A stretch of DNA of 64,000 bases from Sphingobium vermicomposti (GCF_011762025.1 NZ_JAASQR010000003.1:620001-684000); one strand, 5' to 3'. Shown: positions 53,304-62,929, counted from the stretch's first letter. Notes: a model not told the origin generated them from the letters alone. Made by a program: numbers and translations.

Positions 53304-54830
53304 ATGCCGGATATCGATCAGACTGTGGACGTCGCCATCATCGGCGCAGGTCCTGCCGGCCTTACCGCAGCCTATTTGCTGACGAAAAAAGGCTATTCGG
53401 TCGCGGTCATCGAAAAAGACCCCATTTATGTCGGCGGCATCAGCCGCACCGTCGAGCTGAACGGTTTCCGTTTCGACATTGGCGGTCACCGCTTTTTTTC
53501 CAAGTCGAAAGAGGTGGTGGACCTCTGGAACGAGATACTGCCCAACGATTTTATCCAGCGCCCGCGCATGAGCCGCATCTATTATGAGGGCAAATTCTAC
53601 AGCTATCCGCTGCGCGCGTTCGAGGCCCTGCTGAACCTGGGCTTTTGGCGGTCGGCTCTTTGCATGGCGAGCTTTGCCAAGGCAAAGCTGTTCCCCAACC
53701 GCACCATCCGGTCGTTCCAGGACTGGACGGTGAATGCTTTTGGTCACAAGCTGTTTTCGATCTTCTTCAAGACCTATACCGAAAAAGTATGGGGCATGCC
53801 CTGCGACGAAATGTCGGCGGATTGGGCGGCGCAGCGCATCAAGGGGCTGTCGCTCTGGGGCGCGGTCAAGGATGGGCTGAAGCGCTCGCTGGGCCTCAAC
53901 AAGCGTCCCAATGACGGGATGGAGACCAAGACGCTGCTGGAAAGCTTCCGCTATCCGCGCCTTGGCCCCGGCATGATGTGGGAAGCCGCGCGCGATTTCG
54001 TGGTGGCGGGAGGCAACAGCGTATTGATGGCGCACAGTCTGGAACGGCTGGCGCGCAATGATGTATCAGGTCAGTGGCAGATGGTGGCCAAGGGGCCTGA
54101 TGGCGATATATCGCTTACATCCGCCCATGTGATCAGTTCCGCGCCGATGCGCGAACTGGCCGGGCGCATCCATCCCCTGCCCGCGACGCTGGGCAATGCG
54201 ATGGAGCTGAAATATCGCGACTTTTTGACCGTCGCGCTGATGATCCGGTCCGAGGACCTGTTCCCCGACAACTGGATCTACATCCATGACAGCAAGGTGC
54301 AGGTCGGTCGCATCCAGAATTTCCGCAGCTGGTCGCCCGAAATGGTGCCTGACCCGACGCTGGCCTGCGTAGGCCTGGAATATTTCTGCTTCGAAGGCGA
54401 CGGCCTCTGGTCGTCGAGCGACGCCGATCTGGTCGAACTCGCCAAGAAGGAGATGGCGTTGCTGGGCCTGTGCGATCCCGCCGATGTCGTAGGCGGAGCC
54501 GTGGTTCGGCAGGAAAAGGCCTATCCGGTCTATGATGATGATTATGCCGTCAATGTCCTGGCGATGCGCACCGAATTGCAGCAGCTTTACCCGACGCTGC
54601 ACCTGGTCGGCCGCAACGGCATGCATCGTTATAATAATCAGGATCACGCCATGATGACGGCGATGCTGACCGTCCGCAATATCGAGGCAGGCGAAACGAT
54701 TTACGACATCTGGGCCGTAAACGAAGACGCCGAATATCATGAGGCAGGCGAAGAGGGTCAGGATGCCGCAGGAGAGCAGGCTGCCCTGTCCAGCGTGCGG
54801 AGCGTGCCGGGCCGCCTGAAGGCAGCCTGA
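53304..54830 (+). CDS. FAD-dependent oxidoreductase of the UDP-galactopyranose mutase/amine oxidase type
   Basis: The 508-residue protein has an N-terminal FAD motif (VAIIGAGPAGLTAAYLLTKKG), GGISRTVELNGFRFDIGGHRFFSKS (mutase-like GGH loop), and a C-terminal FAD segment HLVGRNGMHRYNNQDHAMMTAM. It is related to protoporphyrinogen-oxidase-like and UDP-galactopyranose-mutase-like flavoproteins found with envelope-sugar genes; the exact reaction is not clear. GtrA follows after four bases. ATG 53304 has GGGGGG upstream. Confidence 0.85.
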   Translation: MPDIDQTVDVAIIGAGPAGLTAAYLLTKKGYSVAVIEKDPIYVGGISRTVELNGFRFDIGGHRFFSKSKEVVDLWNEILPNDFIQRPRMSRIYYEGKFYSYPLRAFEALLNLGFWRSALCMASFAKAKLFPNRTIRSFQDWTVNAFGHKLFSIFFKTYTEKVWGMPCDEMSADWAAQRIKGLSLWGAVKDGLKRSLGLNKRPNDGMETKTLLESFRYPRLGPGMMWEAARDFVVAGGNSVLMAHSLERLARNDVSGQWQMVAKGPDGDISLTSAHVISSAPMRELAGRIHPLPATLGNAMELKYRDFLTVALMIRSEDLFPDNWIYIHDSKVQVGRIQNFRSWSPEMVPDPTLACVGLEYFCFEGDGLWSSSDADLVELAKKEMALLGLCDPADVVGGAVVRQEKAYPVYDDDYAVNVLAMRTELQQLYPTLHLVGRNGMHRYNNQDHAMMTAMLTVRNIEAGETIYDIWAVNEDAEYHEAGEEGQDAAGEQAALSSVRSVPGRLKAA

Positions 54831-54834
54831 AGCC

Positions 54835-55254
54835 ATGGAACGACGCACGCCTGCACTGGCTTCCATGGCGGGCGGCATCATCGCCCGCTTCACCTTCACC
54901 CGCTATCTGGTGGCGAGTGTCATCGCCCTGTGCGGCGACATGCTGCTGTTCCTGGGCCTGTTGCAGGCTGACGTGTCACCGGCGGCAGCGGGATTTGCGG
55001 GCTATGCCGGGGGGCTTGTGCTGCACTGGATGATCAGCATCCGTTTCGTATTCACGCCATCCGAACGCGCCACCCATGGGCAGCGGTTGGGCTTTGTGGC
55101 CAGCGCGGTCATCGGGCTGGCGATCACCACCGGTTTGATCAGCGGCCTTAGCGCAACCGGGCTGGCACCCGCGCTGGCGAAGCTGGTCGCCGTGCCGGTC
55201 AGTTTCCTGTCTGTCTATGCGATCCGAAAATATGGCGTCTTTTCCGGTGCCTGA
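54835..55254 (+). CDS. GtrA family membrane protein
   Basis: A 139-residue four-helix membrane protein (helices near 20-40, 50-70, 82-102, 112-132) with the GtrA features TRYLVASVIALCGDMLLFLGLL and SIRFVFTPSE. GtrA proteins help flip or present undecaprenyl-phosphate-linked sugars across the inner membrane. It lies four bases after the flavoprotein gene and overlaps the next gene by 23 bases, so the three form an operon. Confidence 0.9.
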   Translation: MERRTPALASMAGGIIARFTFTRYLVASVIALCGDMLLFLGLLQADVSPAAAGFAGYAGGLVLHWMISIRFVFTPSERATHGQRLGFVASAVIGLAITTGLISGLSATGLAPALAKLVAVPVSFLSVYAIRKYGVFSGA

Positions 55255-57052
55255 TCAAAGCCATGCGATTCCCGAAAAGAATGCCCCGAAGTTCACGCCC
55301 GGCATGCGCTGGGCGATGTTCGGCTGGCTGCTTTGCTGTGCTGTCCTGCTGTGGCTTTCGCGCCATGAACTTGCTTCGCTGACCTTTCGCGATCCTGACG
55401 ATTCGATGCGGTTGCAGCAGGTGCGCGACTGGCTGGGGGGGCAGGGATTTTACGATGTCAGCCAGCATCGGGTTTTTCCGCCCCAGGGCGGTCCGATGCA
55501 CTGGTCGCGGATCGTCGATGCGCCGATTGCAGCGCTGATCCTGATGCTGCGTCCCTTGCTGGGAACGGCCCTGGCTGAAACCGTGGCATGTGCCGCCATA
55601 CCCCTGCTTTTGCTGGGTGCGCTTACCGCGGCGCTGTTCGCCGCAGTCCGCAGGATCGCCGGGCCGGCAATCGGCTTGCTGGCGACGGGGCTGCTGCTGA
55701 CCACGCCAACCATCCTGGTGCAGTTCGGGCCGCTGCGGATCGATCATCACGGCTGGCAGATCGTCATGGCGACGATCGCTCTGGGCGGCGCGCTGGATTA
55801 TCGCCCGGCGCGTGGCGGTGCCATCGCCGCCATTGCCTTGGCGATATGGTTGCAAATTTCGAGCGAGGGCCTGCCCTACGCCGCCCTGTTCGCGGCGATA
55901 TTCGCGCTGTGGCAATGGCGCGACCGGGACCAGACGCCGCGCTTCGTCGCTTTCGCCATGCTACTGGGTGGCGTTGCGCTACCGCTGCTGGCGTTGTTGC
56001 GCGGACCAGCGGCACTGGTGCAGCAGCAATGCGATTCATTGTCGGCCGCCTATCTCTGGCCGCTAGCCGCCTTTGCGGTGGCAACGCCCATCCTGTTTCG
56101 GGTGCTGCCCACATCCGCCAGCGGTCGCTTCGCTGCGGCTGCGACAGGCGCAGCCGCGGCGGCGGCAGTGTTCGCCTTTACCGGCGGCCCGTGCCTGACC
56201 GGCGACCCGTTCAAGGCTCTCGGCCCCCTGGCCTACAAGCTATGGTATCTGCATGTGATGGAGGGGCGGCCCATCTGGGAACAGGCGATTTCCATGGTTG
56301 GGTTGATCCTGCTGCCGCCGCTGGCCGGGCTGGTCGGATCAATCGCCGCGGGCCGCGCTGCCAAGGATCAGGGCGAACGATATCGCTGGATCGTGATCAC
56401 ATTGCTTCTGGTCGGATCGACTGGGGTCGCTGTAATGGTGATGCGCGCCATGTCGGTCGCGCACATCATGGCGATGCCGGGCATTGCATGGCTGATGCTA
56501 CAACTTTTCCGTCGGGCGCAGAGTCACACAAGCGCTGTCGTGCGGGTGCTGGGGTCGGCGGCGGTCGCCTTGCTCACGCCGACTGCGCTTTGCGCCCTGT
56601 GGGTGGGATTGACCCCTGAGAAGAAAAGCAATGAGGCTCCACCAGCGCAGGCAGCCGACTGCCGCGCCGGGCAGACCATCGCGCCCTTGCGTCAGTTGCC
56701 GGTTTCAACATTGTTCGCGCCGCTGGACATGGGCCCGGACATATTGATTCGCACTGGGCATAATGTGACCGGCACCGCCCATCACCGCAACGCCGCCGGG
56801 ATCACGGCCGTGGTCAAAGGCTTCACGGCAACGCCGGATCGCGCGCGTGTCATTCTGGCCCGGCTGAGCAGTGGGCGAGGCCCCGACTATGTCATTACGT
56901 GCAAGGCGCTGAACGAATTCGAACATTATGCGCGCGACCATCGCCAGAGCCTGGCCGCCGCGCTGGTGCGTGGCGCGCCGCCGACGTGGCTGCGTCGAGT
57001 GCCCGCGCCGGAGCCGCTGCGCATCTACAAGGTCATGCCGGTGCGAAACTGA
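55232..57052 (+). CDS. Polytopic membrane protein of GT-C glycosyltransferase type, STT3-like N terminus
   Basis: A 606-residue protein with about 12 membrane helices. The first loop after the first helix reads RDPDDSMRLQQVRDWL and continues with PQGGPMHWSRIVDAP; an acidic pair at this place followed by a polar loop is typical of GT-C enzymes such as STT3/AglB that use polyprenyl-linked sugars. The last 130 residues are soluble (cysteine-bearing TCADCRAG-like AADCRAGQ and a TGHNVTGTAHHRN region), probably periplasmic. I do not recognise a named subfamily. Start 55232 is uncertain (55217 and 55304 are alternatives). The stop overlaps msrB by 20 bases on the other strand. Confidence 0.65.
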   Translation: MASFPVPDQSHAIPEKNAPKFTPGMRWAMFGWLLCCAVLLWLSRHELASLTFRDPDDSMRLQQVRDWLGGQGFYDVSQHRVFPPQGGPMHWSRIVDAPIAALILMLRPLLGTALAETVACAAIPLLLLGALTAALFAAVRRIAGPAIGLLATGLLLTTPTILVQFGPLRIDHHGWQIVMATIALGGALDYRPARGGAIAAIALAIWLQISSEGLPYAALFAAIFALWQWRDRDQTPRFVAFAMLLGGVALPLLALLRGPAALVQQQCDSLSAAYLWPLAAFAVATPILFRVLPTSASGRFAAAATGAAAAAAVFAFTGGPCLTGDPFKALGPLAYKLWYLHVMEGRPIWEQAISMVGLILLPPLAGLVGSIAAGRAAKDQGERYRWIVITLLLVGSTGVAVMVMRAMSVAHIMAMPGIAWLMLQLFRRAQSHTSAVVRVLGSAAVALLTPTALCALWVGLTPEKKSNEAPPAQAADCRAGQTIAPLRQLPVSTLFAPLDMGPDILIRTGHNVTGTAHHRNAAGITAVVKGFTATPDRARVILARLSSGRGPDYVITCKALNEFEHYARDHRQSLAAALVRGAPPTWLRRVPAPEPLRIYKVMPVRN

Positions 57053-57512
57053 GCGCCGCGCCGTTCATGCAATAACGCTTGCCCGTCGGGCGGGGGCCGT
57101 CGTCGAAAACATGACCCAGATGCCCGCCGCAACGCGCGCAATGCACCTCTGTCCGTGGATAGCCGAGCTTGAAGTCGCGCGATGTCCCCACCGCTTTGGG
57201 GAGTGGCGCCCAGAAGCTGGGCCAGCCTGTGCCGCTGTCGAATTTGGTGGCGGAGCGGAACAGCGGTTGTCCGCAACCCGCACAGGAAAATGTCCCGTCC
57301 CGATGTTCCTTGTCCAAGGGACTGGTGAAGGGACGTTCGGTCGCATGTTTGCGCAGCACATTATAGGCGAGTGGGCTCAGCCGCTTGCGCCATTGGGCGT
57401 CGCTCAAGGCGAAGGGATAGGCGGCCGCCGCGTCTTCCGTGCCCAGCCGCCCCAGGGCTATCGCCGCGACACCATAGAGGCCGCCGTTCAGAAGTTGCCG
57501 CCGGTTCATCAT
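57033..57512 (-). CDS. msrB: Tat-exported peptide-methionine (R)-S-oxide reductase MsrB
   Basis: The 159-residue protein has a twin-arginine signal (NRRQLLNGGLYGVAAIALG, residues 3-21), then the MsrB core with two zinc CxxC pairs (CAGC and CARC) and the catalytic cysteine in RYCMNGAAL. It would repair oxidised methionines in the periplasm, unlike the cytosolic form. It starts just after the ABC permease gene and ends inside the last 20 bases of the convergent GT-C-like gene. Confidence 0.93.
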   Translation of the reverse strand: MMNRRQLLNGGLYGVAAIALGRLGTEDAAAAYPFALSDAQWRKRLSPLAYNVLRKHATERPFTSPLDKEHRDGTFSCAGCGQPLFRSATKFDSGTGWPSFWAPLPKAVGTSRDFKLGYPRTEVHCARCGGHLGHVFDDGPRPTGKRYCMNGAALSFAPA

Positions 57513-57518
57513 CCTGAC

Positions 57519-58715
57519 CTACGCCGCCGGGGCTGAGCGCCGCCTGAACAGGCCACGGCTGCGCGCTCCGCCCGATTTCAACACATGGCGGCGGAACAGC
57601 CACACCCCCAGCCGGATGATCAGCGCCACCCACACCGCCTGCCACACTATCGCCACCAGATGAGGCCAGATCGCCGTATCCTGCGCCGCCCTGGCGATCA
57701 TGACGAAGGGCGAGGAGAAGGGAAAGACCGCTGCGGCGATTTCAGACGGCGACCCCATATGATCGACCGCATAGGTAGCGAAGAAGAATATCACCATCTG
57801 CGCCATGGTCACCGGCATGTTGAGCGTCTGCACTTCGCGCACGGTCGCCGCCTGCGCGCCGATCCCCAGGAACAGGGAACCAAGCAGCGTGTAGGCGGTC
57901 GAAAAATAGATCGTGCCCAGCAGCAGGAAGACGGGCCAACCCACGGCGGGTGTCGGCGGCATCATGTTCGGCCCGGCAAAGGCCATCAGCGCGACGAAAA
58001 CACCCGATCCCCAGAAGCAGATGCCAACGAAGCTCATCGCCAGCATCGCCATCAGCTTGCCCAGGAAAACGGCATCGATCGGCACGGCGGCGGCGAGGAT
58101 TTCGATGATCTTGTTGGTTTTTTCCTCAACCAGATTGGACAGGACCATGCCCGCCAGCAACATGGTGAGCAGAAAGATCAATATCTGCGCCGCCCGTCCG
58201 GTGAGCAGGCGCGATTGCGCATCCGCCCCGGCGCTGGCAGCGACGGGCCGTTTTTCGACCCGGACATGGGGTAGCCGTTCACCCGCCAGCGCGGCGCTGG
58301 CGATCAGGCCGATGTCGCCTTCCAGCCAGCCGAGGTCGCCCGCCTTTCCGGTCAGGACCGGATGTTCGACCGTGCCCGACACCACGGCGAGGAAGCGGGC
58401 ATCCGATTGCGCCAGCAGCGCGCGGGGGTCGCCAGCCGGAGCGCGGCGCAAACGGGGCAGATTTTCTTTGCCTAGCCGGTCGACGAGCAGGCGATGCGCC
58501 CGTTCCATCCGTGCAGCATCGGCGGCTGGCATCGCCACCCCGACCGTCGGGCGAAGGCCTTCGGTCGTAATCTTTTCCCCCAGACCGCCGAAGGCCATGC
58601 CGATGACGACGGGGAATAGCGGTCCCAGCAGGAACAGGATGAAGGTTTTCGACAGGATGACCGCCGAAAAATCGCGGCGGGCGATGACCAGGGCTGCGCG
58701 CAGAATCTCGGTCAT
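57519..58715 (-). CDS. ABC-2 type export permease (NatB/YhaP-like)
   Basis: The 398-residue protein has an N-terminal helix (residues about 22-42), a large extracytoplasmic domain and five to six C-terminal helices (IFLLTMLLAGMVLSNLVEEKTNKIIEILAAA and on). This matches the NatB type, which exports sodium or other small substrates with a NatA ATPase. Its ATG overlaps the upstream ATPase stop by four bases. Substrate unknown. Confidence 0.88.
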   Translation of the reverse strand: MTEILRAALVIARRDFSAVILSKTFILFLLGPLFPVVIGMAFGGLGEKITTEGLRPTVGVAMPAADAARMERAHRLLVDRLGKENLPRLRRAPAGDPRALLAQSDARFLAVVSGTVEHPVLTGKAGDLGWLEGDIGLIASAALAGERLPHVRVEKRPVAASAGADAQSRLLTGRAAQILIFLLTMLLAGMVLSNLVEEKTNKIIEILAAAVPIDAVFLGKLMAMLAMSFVGICFWGSGVFVALMAFAGPNMMPPTPAVGWPVFLLLGTIYFSTAYTLLGSLFLGIGAQAATVREVQTLNMPVTMAQMVIFFFATYAVDHMGSPSEIAAAVFPFSSPFVMIARAAQDTAIWPHLVAIVWQAVWVALIIRLGVWLFRRHVLKSGGARSRGLFRRRSAPAA

Positions 58716-59677
58716 GATGCTGCTTCCTCCGCTTTGCCGCCGTCCATCTCGCGGGCTGCGGCGGCTCCGGCAATGGCGACGAAGGCGTCGTGCAGGCCGG
58801 GCCGCTCAATCGACAGGCTTTCAATGCCCGCCTGCCCTTCCAGCAGGGCGTGCAGCAAGGGTTCTATGCCCTCGTCCGGTAAATCGAAATGCCACGCCCC
58901 GTCCTGCGCCAGGGTTTCGGCGGGGAGGGCGCGACGCCAGGCCCCGTCGCTGGCCCGCGTGCGCAGCCGCACCTGCGGACGCAGTTGGTCACGGGCGTCG
59001 GCCACCGATCCTTCGAACCGGATCCGCCCGCCCGCGACGATAGCAATACGTTCGCACAGCCGTTCGGCATGGGCGATGACATGGGTCGAAAAAAGCACGG
59101 TGACGCCGCGCCGCGCCTGTTCACGGATCAACGCCTCCAGCTTGCCCTGGTTGATGGCGTCGAGGCCGGAAAAGGGTTCGTCCAGCACGATAAGGCGCGG
59201 ATCGTGCACGATGGTGCCGAACAACTGGACGGTCTGGGCCATGCCCTTGGACAATTGCCTGATGGGCTTGTCGATGGACGCGCCCATGCCATGATCCGTC
59301 AGCAAGGCGCGGGCGCGTTGCCGCCCGACCTTTAGCGGCAGGCCGCGCAATGCGCCCATGAAGGCGATTGCCTCGGCTGCCTTCATGGAAGGGTAGAGGC
59401 CGCGTTCTTCCGGCAGATAGCCGATGGCGCGCGCCTGACGGATCGGCACGGGATCGCCCAGCAGCGTGCGATGACCGTCGTCCGGGTCGATGATGCCCAG
59501 CAAGGTGCGCAGCAGCGTCGTCTTGCCCGCGCCATTGGGGCCAAGGATGCCGTATATCGACCCGGCAGGCACCGCTATGTCGATGCCATCGACCGCACGG
59601 AAATCGCCGAATGCCTTGACAAGACCATGGCCTTCGACAGCATAGGTGGGGGACGGAGCCGGGGTGTCGCCGATCAT
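58712..59677 (-). CDS. ABC transporter ATP-binding protein (NatA-like)
   Basis: The 321-residue ATPase has Walker A GPNGAGKTT near residue 45, signature LSKGMAQTVQL, Walker B LIVLDEPFSG and the switch histidine in VLFSTHVIAHAE, plus a C-terminal accessory domain. ATG 59677 has AGGA five bases upstream; an ATG at 59701 would overlap queG. It pairs with the permease gene downstream. Confidence 0.93.
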   Translation of the reverse strand: MIGDTPAPSPTYAVEGHGLVKAFGDFRAVDGIDIAVPAGSIYGILGPNGAGKTTLLRTLLGIIDPDDGHRTLLGDPVPIRQARAIGYLPEERGLYPSMKAAEAIAFMGALRGLPLKVGRQRARALLTDHGMGASIDKPIRQLSKGMAQTVQLFGTIVHDPRLIVLDEPFSGLDAINQGKLEALIREQARRGVTVLFSTHVIAHAERLCERIAIVAGGRIRFEGSVADARDQLRPQVRLRTRASDGAWRRALPAETLAQDGAWHFDLPDEGIEPLLHALLEGQAGIESLSIERPGLHDAFVAIAGAAAAREMDGGKAEEAAS

Positions 59678-59699
59678 CCGATCCTGATAGTCGCACGCC

Positions 59700-60755
59700 A
59701 TGCCAACGCAAATGGAAACCTTGGAACAACGCCTGAAGGCGGAGGCGCAGCGGCTGGGCTTTGCGGCCTGCGCCATCGCGCGCGCCGACGCTGCGCCTCA
59801 GGCCGGGCAAAGGTTGAGGGAATGGCTGGATGCGGGGCGGCATGGCGACATGCTGTGGATGGAGGATCGCGCCGAACAGCGCGCATCGCCGGTCGGACTA
59901 TGGCCCGACGTGCGCAGCGTCATCATGCTGGGGATGAGCTATGCGCCCGGTCGCGATCCGCTGGCGCTGGCGGATGTGGGGAATCGCGGGCGCATATCCG
60001 TCTATGCGCAGGGCCGCGACTATCATGACGTCGTCAAAAAGGGGCTGAAGGCGCTGGCCCGATGGCTGGTGGAACAGCAGAGCGGCGCGGTCAAGGTCTT
60101 CGTCGATACAGCGCCGGTGATGGAAAAGCCGCTGGCGCAGGCGGCGGGCCTTGGCTGGCAGGGCAAGCACAGCAATCTGGTCAGCCGCACCCATGGCAGC
60201 TGGCTGTTCCTGGGCGCGATCTATAGCGAGATTGCGCTGCAACCCGACGAGGCCGAAGCGGATCATTGCGGCAGTTGTTCCGCCTGCCAGACCGCCTGCC
60301 CGACGGACGCCTTTCCCGCCCCCTATGTCGTGGATGCACGACGGTGCATTTCCTACCTGACCATCGAACATAAGGGGCCGATTCCGGTCGAATTGCGCAG
60401 CGGGATCGGCAACCGCATCTATGGGTGCGACGACTGTCTGGCGGTCTGTCCGTGGAACAAATTCGCCGACACTGCCGCCGCGAACAGAGCATTTGTGGGT
60501 CGCGCGGAATTGGCGGCGCCAGCCTTGGCCGACATACTGAGCCTGGACGACGCCGCATTTCGCGAGATTTTCTCAGGTTCCCCGATCAAGCGGATCGGAC
60601 GCGGGCGCATGGTGCGCAACGCGGCGATCGCTGCGGGAAACAGCCGGGACAAGACATTGCTGAACCAGCTTCAGCCCCTGACGACAGATGCTGATCCGGT
60701 CGTGGCCGAAGCGGCGGCCTGGGCCATCGAACGGTTGGCCGCCACCGCGCCCTGA
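59700..60755 (+). CDS. queG: Epoxyqueuosine reductase
   Basis: The 351-residue cobalamin- and iron-sulfur-dependent enzyme makes queuosine in tRNA. Two 4Fe-4S clusters are encoded by [12 protein letters not shown] and [10 protein letters not shown], and the B12-domain segment [28 protein letters not shown] is present. HEAT-like residues end the protein. The start is 59700 or 59712; no clear ribosome site. It diverges from the ABC transporter genes with only 22 bases between starts. Confidence 0.95.
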   Translation: MPTQMETLEQRLKAEAQRLGFAACAIARADAAPQAGQRLREWLDAGRHGDMLWMEDRAEQRASPVGLWPDVRSVIMLGMSYAPGRDPLALADVGNRGRISVYAQGRDYHDVVKKGLKALARWLVEQQSGAVKVFVDTAPVMEKPLAQAAGLGWQGKHSNLVSRTHGSWLFLGAIYSEIALQPDEAEADHCGSCSACQTACPTDAFPAPYVVDARRCISYLTIEHKGPIPVELRSGIGNRIYGCDDCLAVCPWNKFADTAAANRAFVGRAELAAPALADILSLDDAAFREIFSGSPIKRIGRGRMVRNAAIAAGNSRDKTLLNQLQPLTTDADPVVAEAAAWAIERLAATAP

Positions 60756-60758
60756 GCC

Positions 60759-61130
60759 TTAGCGCCTCTGCAGCGCGGCGGCACAACCGGCTGGATCAAC
60801 GTCGGCCCCCACCGGACTGCGCGCATCGACATGGGTGACTACCGGCTCCCTGCCGCGCGCGGGGGCATAGAGATAGGCGTCGAGCACGCAGCGGCCATTG
60901 GCGAACTGCAATTTGCGCATCGCGCTTTCCCGAATGTCGAGCCGGGGCGTCCCGAACATCTGCGTCAGGTGACGCGCGTCCATGCCCATCAGGGGACCCG
61001 ACTTGGCAAAAGCGCTGGCGGGCGGGCCTGCGGGCGAAGGGCGAGCGGGTCCGGGCGGAACGAGTCCGCCACTACAGGCGGCAAGCGGTAATGAGATGAT
61101 GGCGGCCAAGGCCAGCCGTGCGAGGGTCAT
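60759..61130 (-). CDS. Small predicted lipoprotein
   Basis: A 123-residue protein with a lipoprotein signal: ALAAIISLPLAAC with the lipobox cysteine at residue 19. The mature part is proline-rich and then a small domain with MDARHLTQMFGTPRLDIRES and CVLDAYLYAP. No recognised family. Its ATG overlaps the stop of the EI24-type gene by four bases (ATGA), so they are co-translated. Confidence 0.75.
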   Translation of the reverse strand: MTLARLALAAIISLPLAACSGGLVPPGPARPSPAGPPASAFAKSGPLMGMDARHLTQMFGTPRLDIRESAMRKLQFANGRCVLDAYLYAPARGREPVVTHVDARSPVGADVDPAGCAAALQRR

Positions 61131-61795
61131 GCGGCTTTCCTTCTGACGCCGTGCAGCATGTGCACCGCCATAGCCGCGCTCCAGATCGGCGCAAGCAGGT
61201 TGACCAGCGGAATGAGGAACAGAAGCGCCGAAACGAGGCCCATGCGCCACCGGCTGACGGAGGGAATGGGTGGCAGGGCGGGGTGACGCGGCTCCACCAT
61301 GTCGGCCAGGTCACGGCCCAGCAGATAGGCGTTGAGCAACAGGAACAATCCCACCGTGCCGACGCCTGTTGCAAGCAAGACGATATAGGCCGGAAGGGCA
61401 AGCAGGTTCCAGCCGATCGTCCGCGCCACAGACGTGAGGGCGAAGCGCAAGCTGCGCGCAAAGCCCACGGGCTTGGCTCGGGCGGCGGCGGCAGGGTAGC
61501 TTTCGCGCTCCACCGTCACGATGATATTGTCGGCAAAGAAGCCCATGACCGCCATGGCGGCGGTGCGGAACAACAGCCAGCCAAGCGCGACCGCTCCCAG
61601 CGCGGTCGCCGCTGCCTCCGCCAGGCCGCCGCCGCCCCAGCCGAAATAGACGCGCACCGCGTGCACCGCGCTCCACAATCCCAGCGCCGCCATGGCGAAC
61701 AGCAGGAGCGTGATCAGCAACGTCTTGACCAGCAGGCGCAGGGCCGCTCGATGAAACAGCGTCCGAAAGGCGCGCAAAGCGGCAATGATAACCAT
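61127..61795 (-). CDS. EI24/CysZ-like membrane protein
   Basis: A 222-residue protein with four to five membrane helices and the EI24 domain features (GLWSAVHAVRVYFGW, GWNLLALPAYIVLLATGVGT, then LLLNAYLLGRDLADM). Bacterial relatives include the sulfate transporter CysZ, but no sulfate genes are near. It is the first gene of a two-gene unit with the lipoprotein. Confidence 0.83.
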   Translation of the reverse strand: MVIIAALRAFRTLFHRAALRLLVKTLLITLLLFAMAALGLWSAVHAVRVYFGWGGGGLAEAAATALGAVALGWLLFRTAAMAVMGFFADNIIVTVERESYPAAAARAKPVGFARSLRFALTSVARTIGWNLLALPAYIVLLATGVGTVGLFLLLNAYLLGRDLADMVEPRHPALPPIPSVSRWRMGLVSALLFLIPLVNLLAPIWSAAMAVHMLHGVRRKAA

Positions 61796-61909
61796 GGCCG
61801 ACCTATCCCGCTCCTTCGCCGCCGCGTCAATCAGCGCCGTTGCGCGGGGGCGCGCCGATCGATAGAGACCGCAGCCAAATTATGTCTTTCTCCATCATAA
61901 GGATGTCGC

Positions 61910-62908
61910 GTGACCGCAGCTCCCACGCTTGATGTTGTCGCCATCGGCAACGCCATTGTCGACGTACTCGCGCCGAGCGATGACGCATTTCTGGCCGAGC
62001 ATGCCCTGACGAAGGGCGGCATGCAGCTGATCGACGCGGCGATGGCGGAAAGCCTTTATGCGGACATGGCTGCTGGCAAGGAAGTCAGCGGCGGGTCGGC
62101 CGCCAACACGCTGGCTGGCCTGGCGGCGCTGGGAAAAAAATGCGCCTTCATCGGACAGGTTTGCGATGACCAGCTGGGGGCAGTGTTCACGCATGACGTG
62201 CGCGCGCTGGGCATCCGCTATGAAACGCCCGCCGTCAGCAGCGAAGTGCCCACCGCCCGCTGCCTGATCCTGGTGACGCCCGACGCGCAGCGGACGATGA
62301 ACACATTTCTGGGCGCGTCCCAGTTCCTGCCGCAATCGGCGGTCGACATGGACCTGATCCGGTCGGCGTCGATCCTGTATCTGGAAGGCTATTTGTGGGA
62401 CCCCGAACAGCCGCGCGCGGCCATGCGGGCTGCCATCGCCGCCGCGCGGGAGGCGGGACGGAAAGTCGCCTTCACCCTGTCGGATAATTTCGTGATCGCC
62501 CGCCATCGCGACGATTTCATCGACCTGATCGACCAGGGGATGATCGACATATTGTTTTCGAACGAGGGTGAAATCCAGTCGCTGGCGCAGATCGATGATT
62601 TCGAACGCGCGGTCGCAGCCATCGCCGCGCGCGTGCCGGTGCTGGTATCGACCCGCAGCGAAAAGGGCGCGATCGCCGTGGTCGATGGCATGCGTTACGA
62701 AACGCTGGCCGCTTCGGTTGAAGCCGTCGTCGACACGACGGGCGCGGGGGACCTGTTCGCCGCCGGTTTCCTGGCCGGGCATCTGGAGGGGCTGGACGTC
62801 GAAAAATGCCTGAAGCTGGGCGCGGCGGCGGCGGCTGAGGTTATCTCGCACTGGGGCGCGCGGCCAGAACGGGATTTGCTGGCGATCCGGGCGAAAACGC
62901 TGGGTTAA
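61910..62908 (+). CDS. PfkB-family kinase, adenosine kinase-like
   Basis: The 332-residue ribokinase-fold protein has VVAIGNAIVDVLAPSDDAFL, GGSAANTLAGLAAL and the C-terminal PfkB signature DTTGAGDLFAAGFLAG with the catalytic aspartate. The overall pattern resembles adenosine kinase-like members of alphaproteobacteria; the substrate is not proven by sequence. GTG 61910 follows AAGGA by about seven bases; the ATG nearby is out of frame. Confidence 0.9.
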   Translation: MTAAPTLDVVAIGNAIVDVLAPSDDAFLAEHALTKGGMQLIDAAMAESLYADMAAGKEVSGGSAANTLAGLAALGKKCAFIGQVCDDQLGAVFTHDVRALGIRYETPAVSSEVPTARCLILVTPDAQRTMNTFLGASQFLPQSAVDMDLIRSASILYLEGYLWDPEQPRAAMRAAIAAAREAGRKVAFTLSDNFVIARHRDDFIDLIDQGMIDILFSNEGEIQSLAQIDDFERAVAAIAARVPVLVSTRSEKGAIAVVDGMRYETLAASVEAVVDTTGAGDLFAAGFLAGHLEGLDVEKCLKLGAAAAAEVISHWGARPERDLLAIRAKTLG

Positions 62909-62929
62909 ACTGAAGCCGGGAAGCGCAGC

